Assembly: GCA_022361195.1 (NCBI GenBank)
Contig: JAKSBJ010000396.1
Location: 58,032 to 122,031, forward strand
Length of the DNA stretch: 64,000 nucleotides
Origin: Flavobacteriales bacterium
GTDB lineage: Bacteria; Bacteroidota; Bacteroidia; Flavobacteriales_D; Crocinitomicaceae
Reading direction: 5' to 3'
The position numbers and the translations under genes are program-made. The stretch's first letter is position 1, and every line of letters begins with the position of its first letter. Shown here one piece after another: positions 27,256 to 35,694 of this stretch. The notes under the pieces were generated by a model. The model was given only the letters and a program-made list of their open reading frames with translations. It did not search any database and was not told where the DNA came from.

Positions 27256-28374
27256 CTATTGAACAATTAATTTTTGCTGACTAATGTTACCTTCTTCATC
27301 CCTTAACCGAACAAAGTATATCCCTGCCTTATCTACCCACCAACTGAATGAGTTAGTACCTTTGAAACTTTCCTTTGTTCTTTTGCTAATAACCTGCCCT
27401 TTGGCATCCAACAAAATCACTTCATCCACTTTTTGTACCGTCTCAAAAACAACGTTTATTTCACCCTTTGAAGGATTTGGGTATAGTTGAAAGTTTAGTT
27501 CCTTAACTAGCTTCTGCTCCTCCCCTGCTACTCCTGGAGAGATCATTCTCAATCTTCCAGAATTGTACTCCGAAATATAAATAGTATCTCCAGCAAAGTT
27601 GGAATGAATCCCATTAGGTCCGGCAAAAGTGGCATCACTCAACAATCCATCTGTTCCACCAAGGGTTGATCCAGTATATAAAAAAGTACTATCAATGGTC
27701 TGAACACTAATACCATAAATTTGATGAGCATTCCAACTCGTCCCCCATAAATACCCTCCACCGAAAGTAATAAAGCCTAACGTTCCTGATCCCGGTCCTG
27801 GGACAGTTGCCCAGTACTGCAAGGAATCGTCAAAAACTTTATAAATTTCTCTATTGTTAAAGTTGGCTACATAAAGTTGATTTTCTCCATCATATACTAA
27901 ACCTACAGGCCCGTTTAAAGGATCTCCAGAATGAGTTTCAGTGATAGTTCCATCAGGAGCCAGCTTGCTTAAAGTATGTGCTGCCCCATACTCTGTAAAG
28001 ATCATTGTATCACTATCAAACTCTTTAATAATTCCCGAAGGTTTACTCACCTCAAAAGTATCCAGAAAATTTCCTAACAAATCCAACTTATAAATTCTGT
28101 CACCAATGTTATCACAAACAAAAAGGTCCTGGTTAGAATCAAAGGCTAAACCATTAGGTGTATTAAGTCCAGTAGCAAAAACAGAAACATCACCCCCAGG
28201 AGTCAGTTTATAAATATCTGAACCGGAATAGTCTGAACAATACAAATTTCCGTCTGTATCCAGAATTATATCATCTCTGAATCGGGTAGTTGGATCGGCC
28301 ACAAGAGTTGTTACAATCTGAGAAAAGTTTTCAGAAGAAAAGGCCAACAACAAAAGCCATAAAGTAAATCGCAT
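27256..28374 (-). CDS. T9SS-exported beta-propeller protein (NHL/SMP-30-like), copy 2
   Basis: A 372-residue paralogue of the gene at 26152. It has a signal peptide (LWLLLLAFSSENFSQ), blades with DTDGNLYCSDYSGSDIYKL, DSNQDLFVCDNIGDRIYKL and ENQLYVANFNNREIYKV, and a T9SS type A sorting domain from about 300 (LYPNPSKGEINV, then AGIYFVRLRDEEG). The blades probably form one propeller; ligand or substrate is unknown. It is the upstream gene of the two-gene unit. Confidence 0.82.
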   Translation of the reverse strand: MRFTLWLLLLAFSSENFSQIVTTLVADPTTRFRDDIILDTDGNLYCSDYSGSDIYKLTPGGDVSVFATGLNTPNGLAFDSNQDLFVCDNIGDRIYKLDLLGNFLDTFEVSKPSGIIKEFDSDTMIFTEYGAAHTLSKLAPDGTITETHSGDPLNGPVGLVYDGENQLYVANFNNREIYKVFDDSLQYWATVPGPGSGTLGFITFGGGYLWGTSWNAHQIYGISVQTIDSTFLYTGSTLGGTDGLLSDATFAGPNGIHSNFAGDTIYISEYNSGRLRMISPGVAGEEQKLVKELNFQLYPNPSKGEINVVFETVQKVDEVILLDAKGQVISKRTKESFKGTNSFSWWVDKAGIYFVRLRDEEGNISQQKLIVQ

Positions 28375-28492
28375 TTTTTCTTTTTAAGGGACTAAATTCA
28401 AGTTGCAAAAGGTAAGGTCATTCAATGTAACTTATACCGAATATAACTTCAAATTCAGCAATAATTAAACAGGTCAATTTTTATAAAATGAA

Positions 28493-29245
28493 CTACTTTA
28501 AGAGAGTATATCGTTCATAAAAAGCATCTCGGTAAGTTTCACCAAGAAAGACCGTTACCTCATTACTCATCGTTATCATTTGGTCAGAAGGGAAGACCTC
28601 TTTAACACACTCCAAATTCACTATATAATTTCGATGAACCTGCATAAAATAATTAGCGTCCAACTTAGCTAAAATAGAGCGCAATGAACTTTGAATCAAA
28701 AACGACCCTAAAGTGGTTATTAACTTACAGTATCGTCCTTCTACCTCAACAAAAATAATCTCAGAAGAACGAACCTTTACCAAACGATCCTTTTTCTTAA
28801 TAAAAAAGGTGTTTCGGACAAAAACAGCCCCCGTCTGGCTATTCCACTCAAATTGATCCGATATTTCAGTTGATTTTTCAATGGCCAATTCAATGGCATA
28901 TTGCAGCTCCAACTCATTAAAAGGTTTGATCAAATAACTGTGCGGCTTTGTTTCTTTCGCCTTATTGAATATGGTTAAATCATTTGCGGAGGTTAAGAAA
29001 ATAAAGGGACAATTATCTTTTTGATTTTGACTTATTGTCTTTGCAAAAGTAATTCCTTCCTCTACCCCATTTAAGAAGATATCAATAATGATCAAATCCA
29101 CTTTGTTTCCCATATAAAACTCTAAAGCTTCATTTAAACTAGATGCGACATATCTGACATCATAGTCAAGCTTGGTTAAAAAATCCTCTAGTCGTTTTAC
29201 ATCACTTGGATCGTCTTCAATAATTAGTATTTCCATTTTTGCCAT
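28493..29245 (-). CDS. LytTR-family response regulator
   Basis: A 250-residue response regulator. The receiver domain (1-125) has the acidic pair D11/D12, the phospho-acceptor Asp55 in IIIDIFLNG, and YLIKPFN with the conserved Lys. The C-terminal LytTR DNA-binding domain (about 150-250) carries EIIFVEVEGRYCKL and FMQVHRNYIVNL, its two signatures. It overlaps the histidine kinase gene at 29245 by one base, so the two form a two-component system. Targets are unknown. Confidence 0.92.
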   Translation of the reverse strand: MAKMEILIIEDDPSDVKRLEDFLTKLDYDVRYVASSLNEALEFYMGNKVDLIIIDIFLNGVEEGITFAKTISQNQKDNCPFIFLTSANDLTIFNKAKETKPHSYLIKPFNELELQYAIELAIEKSTEISDQFEWNSQTGAVFVRNTFFIKKKDRLVKVRSSEIIFVEVEGRYCKLITTLGSFLIQSSLRSILAKLDANYFMQVHRNYIVNLECVKEVFPSDQMITMSNEVTVFLGETYRDAFYERYTLLK

Positions 29246-31071
29246 TAAGCCAATTTTAGTTTTAATTCAATTCGGGTTCCTTTTCCCTTTTCACTTTCAA
29301 CCTTCAACTCTCCACTATTTCGCTCCATCAAAGAACTGCAAAGACGTAATCCCAAACCGGTTCCTACCCTTCCCGAAGTATCTCTTTCTTTAGAGAAAAA
29401 ACCTGGAAGTAATACTCTTTGACATACGTCTGAACTCATTCCAATTCCAGAATCCTGAACAATTACATAACAGTGGGAATCATTTACTCGTTGGGCATTA
29501 AGTTCTATAACCCCTCCTGATTCAGTGTATTTAATTGCATTATCCATCAAGTTCCGTAAGATAATTTTGAGCGAATTAGGATCGGCAGAAAGGTAAATGT
29601 CATTAGAGATTTGACAGATAAACGTTAGTTTCTTTGAATTTAGAAGCGGAGAGAAATTATAGATTACCTGATCTACAATTCGTTTCAAAGGCACTTTCTC
29701 TATTTGAAAATAGTATTGATCACTTTGTTCCAAGGACCAATTCAATAAGTTTTCAATAAGATTTTGAGTTCGATGTCCCAAAACTTGATTAGATCTCAGA
29801 AGTTCTTTTATTTGATGAGGGTCAGCATTTAAATTTGCCAGTTCAAAAACCTCTTCATTGGTTTCAGTAATTTTTTGCACCGGTGATCGCAAATCATGGG
29901 CAACTACCGATAAAATTCGATTCTTTGTTTCATTGAGTTTACCCAATTTTTGACGCTGCGACTCAATAACTCTGTTTCGCTTTACACTTCTCCAAAAGAA
30001 AAAGATGCTGGTTAAGAAGAACACTAAAAGAATGACCAAAAAAGTAATCAAAATTCGCTCTTGCTTATTTTTGATTCTCAACTGCCGCTCCTTAAACTCT
30101 TTTTCCCGCTCAATAAGATTTATTTCGCGCTCTTTAAACCCCAATTCCAGTTTTTTCTCTGATTCGGCTAGCTCCCAAATTCTAGTTTGATTCCAAACAC
30201 TATCAATCCAATTTTCATAGTCTTTTCGATAATTCAATGCAGACTCATAATCAGACTCATTTTCAGCTACAATAGCCAGGTTTAGAACAGCGTCACGAAC
30301 CAAAGCGTAATTTTGGGTTTGAAGTGAATATTCATACCCTTTTTTGAAGTACTCCTTGGCCAAAGAATCTTCATATAAATCGTAATAGTGATTTGCAAGA
30401 CCTATACAGGAAATGGATAATTGTTCTATTTGGCCATGTTCCAAATTAATTTCATATGCATCCAAAAGGTTTTCTTCTGCTGCCTCAAAATTTCCTAAAC
30501 GTCGATAGCATAATCCTTTATTAGTATAAATTGCTTGTTGTATATCCATCGAAACCTGATGAGACTCTAGGTTTTCATTCTCCAAAATGGCAATAGCTTT
30601 TCTTTCCTCGTTGTTATCTATATATGCATCACACAAAAAGAATTTCGCAAAAGGAAAAAGCTCAAAAGAATGACGGTCACTTAATTGAATAGCCTCTTTG
30701 TAGCAGTCAATTGCCTTTTCAAAAAACTCCAACTCATGAAAAAGTCTTCCTCTCACTAAATAAGTATAGTGTAATAGATGTGAATGTTGATTTTCTTTCC
30801 AGTTAGAAACACAAAGGTTGGAATAGATCATTGCCTCTTCATGGTTCTCAGCATCTAGTAATTGGTGTATTTTATGAAAACCAAGAATCGCTACTTTAGT
30901 TTGTTCTCTATTTTTAATCTTTGTATCAAACCGATTAGGGTGACAAACAATACAATTAGTCTTTAAAGAATCAGCAAGTCCTGTGCTTGCCCAACATTTT
31001 TGTAGCGAAAAAAAAAACGACAAGAAAACAAACTCTAAACATCTGGGAAAGGCATTTTTTGGGCTATACAA
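29245..31071 (-). CDS. TPR-containing sensor histidine kinase
   Basis: A 608-residue kinase. A signal-like N-terminus (FVFLSFFFSLQK) is followed by a periplasmic region of TPR repeats (about 60-285) with FEKAIDCYKEAIQLSD and NFEAAEENLLDAYEIN. A coiled-coil rich in Glu/Arg precedes one membrane helix at about 341-362, followed by the HisKA domain (VVAHDLRSPVQKI) and the HATPase with NLMDNAIKYTESGG, QDSGIGMS and GTGLGLRLC. It phosphorylates the LytTR regulator downstream. A CIVCHP motif near residue 40 is unusual. The start overlaps the previous gene by 37 bases. Confidence 0.88.
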   Translation of the reverse strand: MYSPKNAFPRCLEFVFLSFFFSLQKCWASTGLADSLKTNCIVCHPNRFDTKIKNREQTKVAILGFHKIHQLLDAENHEEAMIYSNLCVSNWKENQHSHLLHYTYLVRGRLFHELEFFEKAIDCYKEAIQLSDRHSFELFPFAKFFLCDAYIDNNEERKAIAILENENLESHQVSMDIQQAIYTNKGLCYRRLGNFEAAEENLLDAYEINLEHGQIEQLSISCIGLANHYYDLYEDSLAKEYFKKGYEYSLQTQNYALVRDAVLNLAIVAENESDYESALNYRKDYENWIDSVWNQTRIWELAESEKKLELGFKEREINLIEREKEFKERQLRIKNKQERILITFLVILLVFFLTSIFFFWRSVKRNRVIESQRQKLGKLNETKNRILSVVAHDLRSPVQKITETNEEVFELANLNADPHQIKELLRSNQVLGHRTQNLIENLLNWSLEQSDQYYFQIEKVPLKRIVDQVIYNFSPLLNSKKLTFICQISNDIYLSADPNSLKIILRNLMDNAIKYTESGGVIELNAQRVNDSHCYVIVQDSGIGMSSDVCQRVLLPGFFSKERDTSGRVGTGLGLRLCSSLMERNSGELKVESEKGKGTRIELKLKLA

Positions 31072-31487
31072 ACAGTCCCTCTTTTGGTTCGAGGTTTTTT
31101 ATCCTCAATTACAGTAGGAGGATAAATAAGTTGATCAAGCATTAAAAAGACCATTGGATATTCTGTTTCCAACCTCAAAGACATCATCATTTGCCAATAC
31201 TTACTCAAAGGGGCATCAGGATGTTCTGTTTTGTATACAATACATGGATTTTGAACCATCAAATTATCACTACTTCCGTCCCATTTCATAGGAATTGGGT
31301 TCCCTAATGATGGAGAAAAATCTTCTTTCTTAATACTTGGATCCGTTGAGAAAATGACAAATAAATAGATCTCGATATGTTGAGGCCCATGGTTAGCTGT
31401 ACGGACAGTTACAGTAGGATGCTGAATAGCATAATCATAAGTACCCATTTGGGAGACTTCCAGAATCCTTAATTGGTTGTTTTCCAT
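31035..31487 (-). CDS. conserved hypothetical protein upstream of the histidine kinase
   Basis: A 150-residue soluble protein from the ATG for MENNQLRILEVSQMG, preceded by AAAGAAAG as ribosome site; an ATG 14 codons earlier is less likely. It contains beta-rich stretches (TVTVRTANHGPQHIEIYLFVIF) and helices (SKYWQMMMSLRLETEYPMVF), with no signal peptide. I do not recognise a family. Its 3' end overlaps the histidine kinase gene start by 37 bases, so it belongs to the same minus-strand unit. Confidence 0.55.
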   Translation of the reverse strand: MENNQLRILEVSQMGTYDYAIQHPTVTVRTANHGPQHIEIYLFVIFSTDPSIKKEDFSPSLGNPIPMKWDGSSDNLMVQNPCIVYKTEHPDAPLSKYWQMMMSLRLETEYPMVFLMLDQLIYPPTVIEDKKPRTKRGTVCIAQKMPFPDV

Positions 31488-31848
31488 ATTCTTTCTTTCA
31501 ACATTAAATAGCAAATACGTAACGTTCAATCGAAGTCAATGATGTCTATACACAATGTGGCCAGAAGTTTGGCTATAAGAAATTACTTTTTCGATTTTAA
31601 GTTTTGAGTTGTACTAATGTACTCAAATATTTTTAATCCTCATTATGAGTTGTTAAGATCAATTTTGAGGCTTTAGGAATCAACATTTTTTCCTCATTCA
31701 GTTTTTTTCATGACATCATTTTCCGGATTCATGACATCGCTTTCCGGATTCATGACATTCTTCAAAAAACCGGTTCAACTGAGCACTAATATTGGGACCA
31801 GAACGACAGACATCTCGCTGGATGCTGCACAATTAAAACTCAATTTGT
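31488..31848. other. intergenic region before module A
   Basis: This 361-base region lies between the divergent kinase operon and the module A genes. It holds the 21-bp tandem repeat at 31709-31760 and AT-rich DNA. No clear TAnnTTTG promoter was found, although both transcripts should start here. Confidence 0.5.
31709..31760 (+). repeat. 21-bp tandem direct repeat, about 2.5 copies
   Basis: The unit CATGACATCATTTTCCGGATT (first 20 bases CATGACATCATTTTCCGGAT) occurs at 31709-31729 and, with two changes, at 31730-31750; a third partial copy, CATGACATTC, begins at 31751. The array lies about 90 bases before the first gene of module A, so it could be a set of regulator binding sites. Confidence 0.75.
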
Positions 31849-32442
31849 ATGAAATATTCATTAGCTCAAATCCGATCAACACTTAAAAAGAAAGGATACA
31901 TCTTTTTTGACAAGGACAAGAAAATTTACAACCTCAACATTATTGGTGTTAGAACCTCCAACAATGTAGCCAATTCATTTGACGATTGGTTGTATTTAAT
32001 CTACCGGAATGAAAGCGGTGAATTTCAAGTTCACGAATTCCCTATTACAACTGACCCCGGAGCTTATTGGCTTGAAAACCCAATGAACGTTAACGGAACG
32101 GCCATTTTAATTCCGGGTCAATACAGAGGTTCACATAAAATTGGACTTCACCAGGGAAAATACGAAGCCTTAAAACAAAAAAGTGATCTAAAAGTGTGGC
32201 GAGACAGCAACCGTGACAACAAAATTGACACGGGAGGTCAAGTCTACAAAGGAATTTTTGGTATCAACATTCACCGCAGCAATGCTACTTCCGAATCAAC
32301 CCAGGTTAATAAGTGGTCTGCCGGCTGTCAGGTTTTTAAAAAAGTAGATGATTTTAACTTCTTTATGGAAACCTGCCGAAAAGCGCGAGACCTCTACACC
32401 AACTCCTTCACTTACACCCTATTGGAAGAATCTGATTTTTGA
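31849..32442 (+). CDS. L,D-transpeptidase-like protein (YkuD-like motif)
   Basis: A 197-residue protein without signal peptide or membrane helix. Residues 138-165 read GINIHRS..WSAGCQVF: His142 and Cys160 with Ser157 fit the H-x(14-17)-S-x-G-C pattern of YkuD-type L,D-transpeptidase catalytic motifs. The rest is beta-rich (VHEFPITTDPGAYWL, GTAILIPGQYRGSHKIG). A related motif also occurs in phage and injection-system accessory proteins with unknown activity. It is the first gene of module A and is followed 36 bases later by a DUF2589 gene. The family call is tentative; the motif itself is clear. Confidence 0.5.
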   Translation: MKYSLAQIRSTLKKKGYIFFDKDKKIYNLNIIGVRTSNNVANSFDDWLYLIYRNESGEFQVHEFPITTDPGAYWLENPMNVNGTAILIPGQYRGSHKIGLHQGKYEALKQKSDLKVWRDSNRDNKIDTGGQVYKGIFGINIHRSNATSESTQVNKWSAGCQVFKKVDDFNFFMETCRKARDLYTNSFTYTLLEESDF

Positions 32443-32478
32443 ATCTTCCCTCCAAACAAGTAACCTAAATCAATAACT

Positions 32479-33165
32479 ATGAACATAGCAAATCAGTTCA
32501 AAGGGTTGCCAATGGAAAGTCTCATTGGTGGACCTTTAAAAGCCGCTTGCGAAGCAAATGTTTTAATGGCGCGTGCAACCTCGGACTACATCAACGATGT
32601 AGGATTTAACCAAATCGTAGATGCCGATGGTAATGTCACACCCGGAGCTCCCCGAATGGTTGATTTTGCCTTTGAACGTCCCGGTGCGGATGCCGAAGGA
32701 AACCCAACCATCGAGTTAGTAAAAATCAAAGTTCCGATTTTAGCCATTGTACCAATTCCAAACTTGCAGGTAAACACCGTTGACGTGACCTTTGATATGG
32801 AAGTTAAGAACTCCATGTCATCGACCGAAAAAATGGATATGGCTGCTTCACTGGAAGCTTCTGCAAGCGTAGGTATCGGACCTTTCTCTGCTTCGGTAAA
32901 AATTACTGGTTCAGTCTCTTCATCAAAAGAGAACACCCGATCTAGCGACAGCTCAGCCAAATACCACGTGGCCGTTAATGCTCAAAACTTTGGTATGCCA
33001 GAAGGATTAGCCAGAGTATTGGACTTAATGAGTCAGGCTGCTGCTCCAAGAAGAATCGAGCAATACAAACCTAACGCAGATGGTGAAATTGAAAGAGATG
33101 ATCAAGGAAATCCAACTGAGACTCCTGTAATTCTTGACAACACAGACACTCCTGTCGAAGAATAA
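32479..33165 (+). CDS. DUF2589 domain-containing protein, long form
   Basis: A 228-residue soluble protein. The N-terminal region MNIANQFKGLPMESLIGGPLK is followed by helical residues, then the central KIKVPILAIVPIPNLQVNTV strand pair that marks the DUF2589 family, and a Ser-rich, alternating segment (residues 110-155). The tail is acidic and unstructured. DUF2589 proteins are uncharacterised. It is similar to the shorter protein at 33535 in the segment VPI..I.P.....I..L.V.F. No secretion signal is present. Confidence 0.75.
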   Translation: MNIANQFKGLPMESLIGGPLKAACEANVLMARATSDYINDVGFNQIVDADGNVTPGAPRMVDFAFERPGADAEGNPTIELVKIKVPILAIVPIPNLQVNTVDVTFDMEVKNSMSSTEKMDMAASLEASASVGIGPFSASVKITGSVSSSKENTRSSDSSAKYHVAVNAQNFGMPEGLARVLDLMSQAAAPRRIEQYKPNADGEIERDDQGNPTETPVILDNTDTPVEE

Positions 33166-33181
33166 CCAAAACGCATAAATC

Positions 33182-33472
33182 ATGATTAATAACCCGCTAA
33201 AAGCTCCCCCAAAACAATTTTCACTCGAACAAATTCGATTCATCAAAAAAATTGTTGTTGGGACCGTCAATCCTCAGGTACCATTTAGTGACGAGGAACA
33301 TGACAAACAACTGGAATTATTAAACCGATGTTTGAATGACTATCCGAGAGGAAAAATAATCGGCCGGGATTTATCGATAGCAACTTTTCAGCTGGGCGAA
33401 CATCAGATGAACATGCAAAAAACAACCTACCACGTGGGGTTTGAGCGCAAACCCCACTGGTTGGATGACTAA
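33182..33472 (+). CDS. small protein of module A, unknown function
   Basis: A 96-residue soluble protein beginning MINNPLKAPPKQFSLEQIR. It is rich in charged residues and contains YPRGKIIGRDLSIATFQLGEH. No family is recognised and there is no signal peptide. It sits 16 bases after the long DUF2589 gene and 62 bases before the short one, on the same strand, so it belongs to that unit. Confidence 0.6.
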   Translation: MINNPLKAPPKQFSLEQIRFIKKIVVGTVNPQVPFSDEEHDKQLELLNRCLNDYPRGKIIGRDLSIATFQLGEHQMNMQKTTYHVGFERKPHWLDD

Positions 33473-33534
33473 ATCATTCTTAAACAGGAAATCAAAAATC
33501 AATCTCCAATTAAGGATATCTAAACACAATAATT

Positions 33535-33996
33535 ATGGCACAACAACGATTTGACCAGCTTCTTCAGGCCATTCACAATGCCGTTTTAAGAGCACAAGAG
33601 TTAACTGAAGAGCAGCACATTCATCAACTGGACAAATATTTTGATGATGAAGGTAAACCTTTAACACAGGAATTAATGGTTCCTACCTTGGATCCAGATG
33701 ATGATCCTGATACTTTGGTTGCTATTCAAGTCCCTATCATGAGCTTGTTACCACCTTCGGCAATTAAGATCAAAGAACTTAGGGTTTCCTTTAAAGCTGC
33801 CCTGGGTAAAATTAAAATCTCTGACGAAGATGGCGATGGTCCTGTCGCACCAAGCCTTGACATCGATACGGGAGGAGGCGGAGGTCTTTTTGGTAAAAAC
33901 CAATCTACCGCTGACATTGATATCACCTTTGAGTCAGGAGATCCGTCAGAATCGTTTTTGCGCATCAATGATTACCTAATTAAAAGTGTGGTATAA
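33535..33996 (+). CDS. DUF2589-like protein, short form
   Basis: A 153-residue soluble protein. The core IQVPIMSLLPPSAIKIKELR mirrors the VPI..I.P segment of the protein at 32479, which supports a DUF2589-like family assignment. It has an N-terminal helix (FDQLLQAIHNAVLRAQELTE), a Gly-rich linker with GGGGGLFGKN, and a C-terminal stretch ADIDITFESGDPSESFLR. Its function is unknown. The next gene begins 153 bases downstream, after a hairpin. Confidence 0.65.
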   Translation: MAQQRFDQLLQAIHNAVLRAQELTEEQHIHQLDKYFDDEGKPLTQELMVPTLDPDDDPDTLVAIQVPIMSLLPPSAIKIKELRVSFKAALGKIKISDEDGDGPVAPSLDIDTGGGGGLFGKNQSTADIDITFESGDPSESFLRINDYLIKSVV

Positions 33997-34083
33997 AACA
34001 GGCAAAAGCTGATTACGGAGAAACGAACAGCGTCTATCTGAATCTCAAAAAAAGTCCGTTTCATCAGCCGTTTTCTTGTTTCT

Positions 34084-34122
34084 GAAAAGGTTTGAAACTT
34101 AAACACGCTATCAAACCTTTTC
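34084..34122 (+). repeat. intercistronic 12-bp hairpin
   Basis: GAAAAGGTTTGA (34084-34095) pairs perfectly with TCAAACCTTTTC (34111-34122) across a 15-base loop. It lies between the DUF2589-like gene and the lectin gene. There is no T-run, so it may stabilise mRNA or partially attenuate transcription rather than end it. Confidence 0.55.
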
Positions 34123-34149
34123 CATCACACTCCTAAAAATTTAAAACCA

Positions 34150-34620
34150 ATGATAAAAAAAATTGAAGCACATGGGTCAAAAAGCGGAAATGCTTTTCAC
34201 CTGGAAACAGAATCTCTTATTAAAGAAGTTGTAGTAAGAAGTGGAGGATGGGTTGATGCCATCGCCATTAAAGATAGCAAGGGTAACGGTCAATCAGCTG
34301 GTGGATCAGGAGGAGGAGTAGCGACTCTGACACTGGATGACGACGAGTACATTGTTGAAATTAGCGGAACCTATGGTCATTACATTGGCCGATTACACAT
34401 CCGAACTAACAAAGGTAAAACAGGAACCTATGGAGCCGCTCATGGCGGAAACAGCGCTCATGCTTTTGAGTTACGAGCAGACGAAGGTTTTGCCATTGTA
34501 GGACTACATGGTACTGCTGGAAGCTACCTGAATTCGTTAGGTGCTTACGTCGCTCAAATTCCTAGTGTAGACTCACCTGACTTACCAGACATGTCCGGTT
34601 CAAACTTCCCTAAATTTTAA
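34150..34620 (+). CDS. jacalin-type lectin domain protein
   Basis: A 156-residue protein that fits the jacalin-like beta-prism fold from start to end. It has VVVRSGGWVDAIAI at 27-40, GGSGGG at 51-56, EYIVEISGTYGHYIGRLHIR at 66-85, TNKGKTGTYG at 86-95, and IVGLHGTAGSYLNSLGAY at 116-133. Jacalin domains bind mannose or galactose type glycans using the Gly-rich loop and the terminal GxxxxD-like loop; here that loop is SYLNSLG, with Asn in place of the usual Asp. It has no signal peptide. A cytoplasmic lectin in a bacterial gene cluster suggests release with or export alongside the neighbouring proteins. Confidence 0.8.
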   Translation: MIKKIEAHGSKSGNAFHLETESLIKEVVVRSGGWVDAIAIKDSKGNGQSAGGSGGGVATLTLDDDEYIVEISGTYGHYIGRLHIRTNKGKTGTYGAAHGGNSAHAFELRADEGFAIVGLHGTAGSYLNSLGAYVAQIPSVDSPDLPDMSGSNFPKF

Positions 34621-34643
34621 CAACAGCCTATTCAGCTTGATCG

Positions 34644-35630
34644 ATGGCATTGAAAAAGACAATTCTACTATGGTTTTGTGATGTAGATACATCCAAAAAA
34701 GAGACTTCCCATTTATTTGAGAATCTCCAATTTGATGAAGTTATCATTCTTAACCACTCAGAATCGAAAGCTGAACAAAGAGCACATCGGAGTTTATGGA
34801 ATCCCGTGAGCTGGTTTAAGAAGAGTAAGCGTCATAAAACACTGGCTCAACGGGCATTCCTAATCATTACAAGCATTTTACAGCGTGAGAAAAATAAACT
34901 TCATTTAATTGTTGGAGGACACGGAAGAGGAGCTGTAGATGGAGTATTAGACTTAATTTCAATCTTTTACCAAGATTGTCAGAAGAAAGAACGACTTCAT
35001 GAGGACTTTTTATGGGATAAAATTGTACACATTAGCTTAGTTGCAACCGATCCCTTATCCGATCCTAAATCTGCTCATCCTTCTAGCTTCAGTGCCTTAC
35101 CCAAAGATCAAAAACGAATAAGCTTTTTACTCAAAGCTATTGAACAACAGCTTAAAGCTCCAGCCCTATTTCAACTGGTTCTTTACACCTCTCGATTTGA
35201 AGCTCGAGATGAATTTAAGCTGAATGAACACTGGCTTGAGTTTCAAAACAAACCGGGAAAATTTGCAAATCGATTTGAACATTTCGTTGCCGGATTTAGA
35301 CATTCGTCCATGATTGTGAAGCGAGAAGAAATTACAAAACTGTACCAAAACAATAATTCGCCAATCAATTTGCTGAAACACATCCTCCACGATTTAAAAA
35401 ACAATACCAATGGAGCGCTGATTGTGTATCAGGAACTCATTTTTAGAGAGTTCATTCTAATTAGTCGACTAAAACCAGTCTCAAAAGCAGTTTTTGAAAA
35501 AAACGACGGTTTTAGTGATAGTCAAAGCCTATCAGTTTCCAAAGTGAACTCCTCCTTAAAAATTGTTTTGGGAGATCAAAAAATTAGCGATTTCCCTCTT
35601 AGCAAAAAGGAAAACACTAAACACTCTTAA
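34644..35630 (+). CDS. hydrolase-like protein lacking a recognisable nucleophile
   Basis: A 328-residue soluble protein without signal peptide. Near the start a beta strand and loop read HLIVGGHGRGAVDG (about 87-100), which resembles the G-x-S-R-G-A nucleophile elbow of DUF2235 alpha/beta hydrolases except that the Ser is Gly94. The following helix and the HISLVATDPLSDP segment (strand with Asp) also fit such a fold. It could be an inactive hydrolase-derived binding or adaptor protein. It is between the lectin and the C58 protease-like genes, in the same orientation. Confidence 0.4.
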   Translation: MALKKTILLWFCDVDTSKKETSHLFENLQFDEVIILNHSESKAEQRAHRSLWNPVSWFKKSKRHKTLAQRAFLIITSILQREKNKLHLIVGGHGRGAVDGVLDLISIFYQDCQKKERLHEDFLWDKIVHISLVATDPLSDPKSAHPSSFSALPKDQKRISFLLKAIEQQLKAPALFQLVLYTSRFEARDEFKLNEHWLEFQNKPGKFANRFEHFVAGFRHSSMIVKREEITKLYQNNNSPINLLKHILHDLKNNTNGALIVYQELIFREFILISRLKPVSKAVFEKNDGFSDSQSLSVSKVNSSLKIVLGDQKISDFPLSKKENTKHS

Positions 35631-35694
35631 GTCCAGGCGGAACCCGAAAAGCCTTAAATAGAGTAGGGAATTTAATATCTAAATACTTTCAATT

